Source of the DNA: Bacteroidota bacterium
GTDB taxonomy: Bacteria; Bacteroidota; Bacteroidia; NORP154
Assembly (NCBI GenBank): GCA_002401055.1
Contig: NVRZ01000231.1
Coordinates: 1 to 5,692, forward strand
Direction of reading: 5' to 3'
Length of the DNA stretch: 5,692 bases
Of the stretch, positions 1 to 5,130 are shown piece by piece (positions within the stretch are counted from its first letter, which is position 1; each line of letters begins with the position of its first letter). The notes under the pieces were generated by a model, which saw only the letters and a list, made by a program, of their open reading frames with translations, was not told the DNA's origin and did no database searches. Made by a program: the position numbers and the translations under genes.

Positions 1-294
1 TATTATTCGCTTAACTTTCAAGTCAAGAAGGTGTACCGTACACAGAAGTAAAGATTCAAAATTTTCTCCAATCGCTACAACTACTGCATCAGAGTTATTA
101 ATATTCTGCGCTTGTAGTGCTTTTATATCCGTGGCATCCAGACTTACAGCATATGCCACATCATCCTGAATATTCTTTGTTTTTTCATCATTAACGTCTA
201 TCGCCAATACCTCAGATCCGCGTTTGGCAAGGGTTTTAGCTATCTCAGTACCAAATAAACCTAATCCAATTACTGTAAAACGTTGTTGTGCCAT
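1..294 (-). CDS. TrkA/KtrA-type potassium uptake regulatory subunit, N-terminal part (runs off the left edge)
   Basis: The 98 residues visible form the start of an RCK/KTN (TrkA-N) domain. Proteins of this type are cytoplasmic rings that bind NAD(H) or adenine nucleotides and gate a TrkH/KtrB-type K+ channel. Seen in the sequence: start MAQQRFTVIG, a Rossmann nucleotide-binding loop GLGLFG at residues 10-15, an acidic residue at the end of the second beta strand (D33 in LAIDVNDE), the family-typical SLDATD at 51-56, and VVVAIGENFES at 71-81. The ATG at 294-292 fits because the first beta strand begins only five residues in. Full-length family members are about 220-230 residues, so the rest, including the usual TrkA-C domain, lies outside the window. 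It follows the cystathionine enzyme by 21 bases and is probably co-transcribed with it. The channel partner is not in this window. The family call is firm; KtrA versus TrkA is not resolved. Confidence 0.9.
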   Translation of the reverse strand, partial: MAQQRFTVIGLGLFGTEIAKTLAKRGSEVLAIDVNDEKTKNIQDDVAYAVSLDATDIKALQAQNINNSDAVVVAIGENFESLLLCTVHLLDLKVKRII

Positions 295-315
295 GTTTTT
301 CTAATCTATTATACG

Positions 316-1455
316 TTAGCCAAGAGCCTGCTTTAGGTCGTCAATCAAGTCATCTGAATCTTCGATCCCCACACTCAACCTAATCAGTGTATCCACCAGC
401 CCAGACTTTACTCTCTCCTCTTGTGGTACGGATGCATGCGTCATGCTCGCTGGATGCCCAACGAGTGACTCAACCCCACCAAGTGACTCTGCCAGTTTAA
501 ATATTTTTGTTTTTGAAATTACTTCAATTGCCGCATCAATAGCGTCTTCCTTTAATACAAATGAAATCATTCCCCCAAAACCATCCATTTGCTTTTTAGC
601 AATATCATGATTTGGATGATCCTGCTTTCCCGGCCAATACACGCTATCCACTTTGGGATGTGAGCTCAAATACTCGGCTACAATCTTTGCATTCTCGGTA
701 TGGCGCTGCATCCTAATGTGAAGTGTCTTTAAGCCGCGCAGTACTAAAAAACAATCTTGTGGACCGCATATTCCACCGCAAGTGTTTTGAATAAATGCCA
801 ACCTCTCTGCCAAATTCTCATCATTACAAACCAATGCTCCCATTACCACGTCAGAATGCCCGGAAAGGTATTTTGTAACTGAATGCATTACGATATCCGC
901 ACCTAAATCCATAGGTCTTTGCAGATAAGGAGTCGCAAAAGTATTGTCAACACCCAACAAAATGCTACTCTTCTTGCATATCTCTGCTATCGCTTCAATG
1001 TCTATAATCTTCATCATCGGATTGGTCGGCGTCTCTATCCAAATCAATTTAGTTTTATCATTGACCATCTCCTGAACAGTTGCGGCATCCTCCATATCCA
1101 CGAAATGGAATTTTATTCCATAACTAGCGTATATTTTGGTAAAAATTCGATAGGTGCCTCCGTAAAGATCATTGTTGGCAATGACTTCATCACCTGGGCT
1201 CAGTAATTTACAGACGGTATCTATTGCTGCCATTCCACTTGCAAAACACATTCCAAATTTTGCATTTTCCAGAGCAGCAATGTTTATTTCCAGTGCTGTA
1301 CGGGTAGGGTTTTGGGTTCTCGAATATTCGAATCCATGATGTTCCCCTGGCGTTTTCTGAATATATGTAGATGTCTGATAGATAGGGGGGATAATTGCCC
1401 CTGTTGGTAGGTCTACATTTAACCCTTCATGTATGGTTTTTGTACCAAATTTCAT
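316..1455 (-). CDS. Cystathionine gamma-synthase / gamma-lyase type PLP enzyme
   Basis: This is a cytoplasmic trans-sulfuration enzyme of the Cys/Met-metabolism PLP family (fold type I). It either makes cystathionine from an activated homoserine and cysteine (MetB) or cleaves cystathionine to cysteine (CGL/MccB). At 379 residues it has the normal full length. Visible landmarks are the phosphate-binding YSRTQNPTR at 44-52, ASGMAA at 72-77, WIETPTNP at 139-146, D170 of VDNTFATPY (pyridine nitrogen contact), the Schiff-base lysine K195 in SVTKYLSGHSD, and the C-terminal SLGGVESL and MTHASV at 324-343. GFEYSR at 41-46 has Glu before the tyrosine, as in the eukaryotic lyases I recall, where E. coli MetB has Asp. 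The C-terminal third also resembles lyases, so lyase activity is quite possible. Bacteroidota homologues are nevertheless usually labelled synthase, and I give no symbol. A possible -7 box lies 18 bases upstream. Confidence 0.93.
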   Translation of the reverse strand: MKFGTKTIHEGLNVDLPTGAIIPPIYQTSTYIQKTPGEHHGFEYSRTQNPTRTALEINIAALENAKFGMCFASGMAAIDTVCKLLSPGDEVIANNDLYGGTYRIFTKIYASYGIKFHFVDMEDAATVQEMVNDKTKLIWIETPTNPMMKIIDIEAIAEICKKSSILLGVDNTFATPYLQRPMDLGADIVMHSVTKYLSGHSDVVMGALVCNDENLAERLAFIQNTCGGICGPQDCFLVLRGLKTLHIRMQRHTENAKIVAEYLSSHPKVDSVYWPGKQDHPNHDIAKKQMDGFGGMISFVLKEDAIDAAIEVISKTKIFKLAESLGGVESLVGHPASMTHASVPQEERVKSGLVDTLIRLSVGIEDSDDLIDDLKQALG

Positions 1456-1473
1456 CGCCTAAATTTATCTAAA

Positions 1474-1481
1474 CAAATGTA
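1474..1481 (-). promoter_or_regulatory. Candidate Bacteroidota -7 promoter box upstream of the cystathionine enzyme
   Basis: Read on the minus strand the bases are TACATTTG, an exact match to the Bacteroidota housekeeping -7 consensus TAnnTTTG. It sits in the 52-base gap after the membrane protein gene and ends 18 bases before the ATG. I see no matching TTG/TTTG at the -33 position, so this is a half-supported promoter. It would give the enzyme and the downstream TrkA-type gene a transcript of their own, in addition to any read-through. Confidence 0.35.
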
Positions 1482-1507
1482 TCAATTATTTATGTGCGCA
1501 CCTTCGC

Positions 1508-2578
1508 TTATTCAGTAGGGTTTTTAGCGAAAACCCTTTTGATCCAGGCGGGTAAAATGATTGCGCCAATAAACAGATAAGGATAATAACTAATTAGCCG
1601 CCACAATAGCGCCATAGACGATCCTAATCCTGTTGGGATTTTGTCGCTCAGAAACACCGTAAACACAATTTCCGCCAGGCCGCTTCCTCCAGGAGTAGGA
1701 CTGATTAACATAATTACCCACATTACAAGTTGTCTAGCATAAATCAACATGTGATCCGCAAAACCAAGGCCGCCAGTGAGTGGAATGATGATTAAAAAAT
1801 TTACCACCCAAAACCGGGCAGTCCAGCTTAAGAAAGTGGCGCCACCTGCTTTAAACCAAAAATCTTTTGATTTCCCTTTAATCTCTTTTGAGCCAATGAT
1901 CAGATCATCCCCTGCATTCGAAGCGTCTTGTCGCCACTTTCTGAGGTAGGGGAAAGAAAATACTTTGATAAAAACCCACTTTATTACCCGGGGATTGTAA
2001 AACAATGCGTAGAGAATTATAATGCTATATGTGAGTATGAAGAAGTAGCCAAATACGAAAACATAAAACAATCCGTAGCCAAAGGTCATTTCCTCCACGG
2101 AACCGCTTTGAGCTATTGATAGGATCTGTTCACTTCCCACATAAAAGTATAGAATAGGCACCATTATTACATAAAACAGCTCGTCAAGCAGTGCTGACAC
2201 CATCACTATGGCAGTACTCTTTCCAAGATTTCCTATCTCCTTATGAATAATGAATATTGCAACTGCAGATCCTCCAACAATTGTTGGCGTTATTGCCGAT
2301 GCGAACTCCCACAACATAATAACATCGAAGCTTCTCCTCCAACTAATCTGATTATCCGTAAGCACTCTGATGCGATACATGTAAGCAAGATCCCTGACAA
2401 CCATCATCATCAGTGCAATCAAACACCACATTCCTGCGTGCCAGGTCCAGTTTATGGATGCGAAAGCGGAGACATCAAATCCCCTGAACAATAGATACCC
2501 AGCAACGCCTACCCCAATAAGAACGGGGTAAATAATTCGACTAGGCCTAAGCGTTTTTAATATGTCTGTTGCGTTCAT
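1508..2578 (-). CDS. Flippase-like integral membrane protein (LPG synthase TM / UPF0104 family)
   Basis: This 356-residue inner-membrane protein has about eight or nine hydrophobic helices (roughly 13-33, 45-66, 86-112, 120-147, 166-194, 244-267, 275-293, 300-315 and 320-347). A charged cytoplasmic-looking loop lies at 195-243. The diagnostic signature is PTPGGSGLAE at 294-303, followed by WR at 326-327 and YYPYLF at 331-336. The N-terminal half has the matching WEF...ITPTIVGG at 90-103. These features define the family that forms the membrane part of lysylphosphatidylglycerol synthase (MprF) and stand-alone proteins such as YbhN. No soluble aminoacyl-transferase domain follows, so it cannot be a complete MprF. 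Lipid or lipid-linked-precursor flipping is an inference from the family. The start has no Shine-Dalgarno sequence, only an AT-rich leader, but the next segment is already the first helix. It is divergent from the EamA transporter and upstream of the cystathionine enzyme on the same strand. Confidence 0.88.
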   Translation of the reverse strand: MNATDILKTLRPSRIIYPVLIGVGVAGYLLFRGFDVSAFASINWTWHAGMWCLIALMMMVVRDLAYMYRIRVLTDNQISWRRSFDVIMLWEFASAITPTIVGGSAVAIFIIHKEIGNLGKSTAIVMVSALLDELFYVIMVPILYFYVGSEQILSIAQSGSVEEMTFGYGLFYVFVFGYFFILTYSIIILYALFYNPRVIKWVFIKVFSFPYLRKWRQDASNAGDDLIIGSKEIKGKSKDFWFKAGGATFLSWTARFWVVNFLIIIPLTGGLGFADHMLIYARQLVMWVIMLISPTPGGSGLAEIVFTVFLSDKIPTGLGSSMALLWRLISYYPYLFIGAIILPAWIKRVFAKNPTE

Positions 2579-2686
2579 GTAAATTCGTTAAACTATAATC
2601 GCCTGTGAAATTATTTTATTATTTTATCTGAACAAAATTAAATATAGAGCGTTTATTTACGGATTCATAATAATGGAGACACTGAT
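2579..2686. other. Divergent intergenic region, 108 bp, AT-rich
   Basis: This spacer separates the two divergently read halves and must carry the promoters for both. On the minus strand it holds one TAnnTTTG box (2633-2640). On the plus strand I find no convincing consensus promoter. It also has a tandem octamer TATTTTAT twice (2612-2627) and, next to the right-hand gene, the GGAG described separately. No hairpin followed by a T-run and no recognisable riboswitch is visible. Confidence 0.7.
2633..2640 (-). promoter_or_regulatory. Candidate Bacteroidota -7 promoter box upstream of the flippase-like gene
   Basis: On the minus strand the bases read TAATTTTG, an exact TAnnTTTG match, ending 54 bases before the ATG of the flippase-like gene. 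A transcript starting just after it would have a leader of about 50 bases. No TTG is found at the expected -33 distance, and the surrounding DNA is AT-rich enough for chance matches, so confidence is low. Confidence 0.3.
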
Positions 2687-2689
2687 TTG
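2675..2689 (+). promoter_or_regulatory. Ribosome binding site and TTG start of the EamA transporter
   Basis: GGAG at 2675-2678 lies eight bases before TTG at 2687-2689, a good Shine-Dalgarno spacing and the clearest one in the window. It decides the start: no in-frame ATG occurs before codon 29 (2771), and starting there would delete most of the first membrane helix. An ATG at 2673 belongs to another frame and reads only five codons to a TGA (2688-2690) that overlaps the TTG, which could couple translation of the two. Confidence 0.7.
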
Positions 2690-3601
2690 AACAGAAACAT
2701 TAAAGCACATATAGCCCTTCTCATCACAAATCTCATTTATGGTGCGAACTATACCATAGCGAAAGAGGCAATGCCTGAGTATATTTTACCCTCAGGATTT
2801 ATATTGCTGCGTGTGTCGGGCGCACTCTTACTGTTCGTTATATTTCATCGACTCATGGTCAAAGAGTCTGTTGACAAAATCGACATGTTGCGATTGGCTA
2901 CATGTGGATTGTTCGGAGTCGCGGTAAACCAGTTATTGTTTTTTAAGGGGTTGAGTATTACCAACCCAATCAACGCGGCGATTATAATGACCATTAATCC
3001 GGTGATGGTACTTCTCTTTGCCTCATTTCTCATAAGAGAAGTCATCACATTAAAAAGAACCTTAGGAATTATATTGGGTATAGGAGGGGCAGTTCTTCTG
3101 ATTACATACAATTCAACTTCATCTTTCTCTTTGGAATCATCTATTGGTGATTTATGGATCTTTTTAAACGCCGCTTCCTACGGAATATACCTGGTAATTG
3201 TAAAGCCGCTTATGAACAAATACAATCCACTGACTGTGATAATGTGGGTGTTTGGCTTTGGGCTACTTTACGTTTTACCATTCGGATTTAGCGAACTTAC
3301 TCAAGTGAGATGGACTACCTTGCCAATGCCTATTGTATTGGCAATGTCATTCGTGGTAATCTTCACAACATTCGCTGCCTATCTATTGAATATTCACGCT
3401 CTTAAAGTGCTCAGCCCTACAGTGGTTAGTTACTACATTTATCTCCAACCATTGTTAGCCAGTATTGTCGCATTGATGTTCGCAAAAGACGTTTTATCTA
3501 TGGAGAAAATCGTTGCTGCTGCATTGATATTTGCTGGAGTTGCGCTGGTAAGTACTGGCACAAATTCAAAACATAATGCAACAATTTCTGGCAAATCATA
3601 A
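2687..3601 (+). CDS. EamA/DMT-superfamily transporter, ten-helix
   Basis: This is an inner-membrane drug/metabolite-superfamily transporter of 304 residues, the usual length for the two-EamA-domain class (RhaT/YdcZ-like exporters of amino acids or metabolites). The substrate cannot be read from sequence. Domain 1 spans about 8-140 and domain 2 about 153-290, with ten hydrophobic stretches. Typical landmarks are NLIYGANYTIAKEAMP at 15-30, LRVSGA at 41-46 at the start of the third helix region, NPINAAIIMTINPV at 93-106 with the helix-end INP, ASYGIYLV at 163-170, and the second-repeat SPTVVSYYIYLQPLLA at 243-258. The short C-terminal tail (about 291-304) is polar. The start is TTG, supported by a GGAG eight bases upstream and by conservation of the first helix. 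It precedes yicC on the same strand with a 61-base gap, so the relation to that operon is uncertain. Confidence 0.9.
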   Translation: MNRNIKAHIALLITNLIYGANYTIAKEAMPEYILPSGFILLRVSGALLLFVIFHRLMVKESVDKIDMLRLATCGLFGVAVNQLLFFKGLSITNPINAAIIMTINPVMVLLFASFLIREVITLKRTLGIILGIGGAVLLITYNSTSSFSLESSIGDLWIFLNAASYGIYLVIVKPLMNKYNPLTVIMWVFGFGLLYVLPFGFSELTQVRWTTLPMPIVLAMSFVVIFTTFAAYLLNIHALKVLSPTVVSYYIYLQPLLASIVALMFAKDVLSMEKIVAAALIFAGVALVSTGTNSKHNATISGKS

Positions 3602-3632
3602 ATTCCCGATAGAGGATAAACTGCATATTTCC

Positions 3633-3640
3633 TATTTTTG
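3633..3640 (+). promoter_or_regulatory. Candidate Bacteroidota -7 promoter box upstream of yicC
   Basis: TATTTTTG matches TAnnTTTG exactly and ends 22 bases before the yicC ATG, in the 61-base gap after the transporter gene. It would place a promoter directly in front of yicC-gmk-nadD with a leader of about 17 bases. No TTG is visible at the -33 distance, and no terminator hairpin separates the transporter from yicC, so read-through is equally possible. Confidence 0.35.
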
Positions 3641-3662
3641 CTAAATTTTAAATTGGTATCTG

Positions 3663-4538
3663 ATGATTCTTTCCATGACCGGTTTTGGTCAAAGCACAGT
3701 AAAAACAAAATCTCTCTCGTACACGATTGAAATAAAATCGCTGAACAGTAAAAATTTAGACCTGAGTCTGCGGGTTCCTTTTATCATGAAAATGCGAGAA
3801 GCAGAAATTAGAGGGTACCTGGCAAACAGTCTAGGGAGAGGGAAAATTGACTTCGGGTTAACAACGTCCTCGCTGGCTTCTAATCATAATGCTCACTTTA
3901 ATAAGTCAGCTATAAAGGCTTATATGAAAGAAATTACATCTTTGTCCAAAGAGCTTAAATTACAGACTCCTCCTGATATAATGAGCATCCTACTTAAAAT
4001 GCCAGCTTCCATGCAAAGTGAAAATATTGTTGTGGATCCAGCAGAATGGGGTAAAATATTGAAGTCGGTAAAAGAGGCCACAAAAAGATTGATTGATTTC
4101 CGGATTAATGAAGGGAAAGCGATGGAAAAGGATTTGCTAAAGCGAATGGACTCATTAGAAAGACTACTTAAAAAAGTTGAGCAAAAGGAAAAGGCAAGAA
4201 GCAAGAGAATATCAGAGAAGCTGAAGCAAAAAATATCTGATTTGAAGCCTCCAATGGCCGTTGATCATAATCGTTTTGAACAAGAGATGATTTATTACCT
4301 CGAAAAAATTGACATAACTGAAGAGAGGGTGAGATTCAAAGCGCATTGCGAGTATTTCAGAAAGTCGATGAAATCAAAAAGTTCTAATGGCAAGAAGCTA
4401 GGATTTATTGCTCAGGAAATGGGCAGGGAGATCAACACAATTGGTGCGAAAGCCAATGACGTTAGCATACAACAGATCGTTGTAGAATTGAAAGATGACC
4501 TGGAAAAAATCAAAGAACAACTATTTAATGTGCTCTAA
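3663..4538 (+). CDS. yicC: YicC/YloC-family endoribonuclease
   Basis: At 291 residues this is a full-length member of the YicC/YloC family. These are cytoplasmic, oligomeric, metal-dependent endoribonucleases; E. coli YicC is linked to small-RNA turnover. The N-terminal domain shows the hallmark SMTGFGQ at 4-10, IEIKSLNSKNLDLSLRVP at 22-39, and GRGKIDF at 58-64. The middle has the conserved RINEGKAMEKDL at 147-158, then a lysine-rich coiled coil to about 195. The C-terminal DUF1732 part has RFEQEMIYYLEKIDITEE at 204-221, GKKLGFIAQEMGREINTIGAKA at 243-264, and KIKEQLFNV at 282-290. ATG at 3663 gives the usual MI-SMTGFG beginning; an ATG four codons later would just trim it. There is no clear Shine-Dalgarno. 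It sits 14 bases before gmk, a neighbour pair widely kept in Bacteroidota and Firmicutes, which argues for co-transcription. Confidence 0.95.
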   Translation: MILSMTGFGQSTVKTKSLSYTIEIKSLNSKNLDLSLRVPFIMKMREAEIRGYLANSLGRGKIDFGLTTSSLASNHNAHFNKSAIKAYMKEITSLSKELKLQTPPDIMSILLKMPASMQSENIVVDPAEWGKILKSVKEATKRLIDFRINEGKAMEKDLLKRMDSLERLLKKVEQKEKARSKRISEKLKQKISDLKPPMAVDHNRFEQEMIYYLEKIDITEERVRFKAHCEYFRKSMKSKSSNGKKLGFIAQEMGREINTIGAKANDVSIQQIVVELKDDLEKIKEQLFNVL

Positions 4539-4552
4539 GAGCAATTGACAGT

Positions 4553-5119
4553 ATGTCGGGGAAACTCATAATATTTTCGGCACCATCAGGTGCCGGTAAA
4601 ACTACCATCGTCCATCATCTTCTTAAACAGGATTTGAATTTGGAGTTTTCGATCTCAGCTTGCAGTCGCGATGTGCGTGCAGGGGAGCAGGATGCAATAG
4701 ATTACTATTTTCTTGGTGTTGATACGTTCAAAGAAAAAATTGACAATGAAGAGTTTCTAGAATGGGAAGAAGTTTACCCTGATCAATATTATGGTACTCT
4801 TAAATCGGAGGTTGATAAAACTCTAGCGAAAGGGAAGCACCTAATTTTTGATGTAGATGTGGTTGGTGGATTGAATATAAAAGATTTCTATTCTAATCAG
4901 GCTCTCTCTGTATTTGTTATGCCTCCTTCTATTGAGCACCTAAAAGCACGCCTACTTAAACGATCAACCGAATCAGAAACCAGTGTCAATAAAAGAGTTG
5001 AAAAGGCAGCCAGCGAGTTGCAATATGCGAACCGCTTCGATGAAATTTTATTGAACGACGATCGTAACGAAGCTTTCACCAAGGCTGAAACCATTGTAAA
5101 AAGCTTTCTAGATCTTTAG
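4553..5119 (+). CDS. gmk: Guanylate kinase
   Basis: This cytoplasmic enzyme phosphorylates GMP (and dGMP) to GDP with ATP and is essential for guanine nucleotide supply. It has 188 residues, normal for bacteria. Visible are the P-loop SAPSGAGKTT at 9-18; the GMP-binding segment SISACSRDVRAGE at 33-45 with S35, R39, R42 and Y51; E70 and Y80 in EFLEWEEVYPDQYYGT; the acidic FDVDVVGGLNIK at 99-110; and the lid and nucleotide-contacting arginines in RLLKRSTES at 133-141. RVEKAASELQYANRFDEILLND then closes the fold. CSR replaces the more common TTR or TSR in the GMP loop, a mild substitution. It starts 14 bases after yicC; the only purine-rich stretch upstream (AAGAG, 4537-4541) overlaps the yicC stop. 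nadD follows after 11 bases, so all three genes look like one transcription unit. Confidence 0.97.
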   Translation: MSGKLIIFSAPSGAGKTTIVHHLLKQDLNLEFSISACSRDVRAGEQDAIDYYFLGVDTFKEKIDNEEFLEWEEVYPDQYYGTLKSEVDKTLAKGKHLIFDVDVVGGLNIKDFYSNQALSVFVMPPSIEHLKARLLKRSTESETSVNKRVEKAASELQYANRFDEILLNDDRNEAFTKAETIVKSFLDL

Positions 5120-5130
5120 AGTCAAGTACA

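Noticed and set aside
919..1206. Plus-strand open frame of 95 codons inside the cystathionine enzyme gene
   Set aside because: It lies entirely antisense to a gene with full family motifs, and its translation shows no domain or family pattern.
1456..1507. SAM-type riboswitch upstream of the cystathionine enzyme
   Set aside because: The gap is only 52 bases and shows no paired helices resembling a known SAM aptamer.
1928..2494. Plus-strand open frames (1928-2119 and 2243-2494) inside the flippase-like gene
   Set aside because: Both are antisense to a well-supported membrane protein; their translations are compositionally odd (Asn/His/Ser-rich), as expected of shadow frames.
2594..2599. TATAAT on the plus strand as a promoter for the transporter
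   Set aside because: It has no well-spaced -35 element (only TTGCGT with a 19-base spacer, inside the neighbouring gene), and E. coli-type -10 boxes are not the norm in Bacteroidota.
2771..2773. ATG at codon 29 as the start of the EamA transporter
   Set aside because: It would remove most of the first membrane helix, which is conserved in the family; the TTG at 2687 has a well-spaced GGAG.
2845..3111. Minus-strand open frame of 88 codons inside the transporter gene
   Set aside because: It is fully antisense to the EamA coding region, and its hydrophobic pattern mirrors the complementary membrane helices.
3602..3662. Intrinsic terminator between the transporter and yicC
   Set aside because: There is no GC-rich hairpin followed by a T-run; the AAATTTTAAATT stretch is not a stable stem.
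3439..3708. Minus-strand open frame of 89 codons spanning the end of the transporter gene, the 61-base gap and the start of yicC
   Set aside because: It covers coding sequence of two good genes on the other strand and resembles no family I know; the part in the gap is too short to count as evidence.
3920..5094. Minus-strand open frames (3920-4204 and 4897-5094) inside yicC and gmk
   Set aside because: They are antisense shadows of two conserved genes, Ser/Leu/Phe-rich as expected from the complement of Lys/Glu-rich coding sequence.
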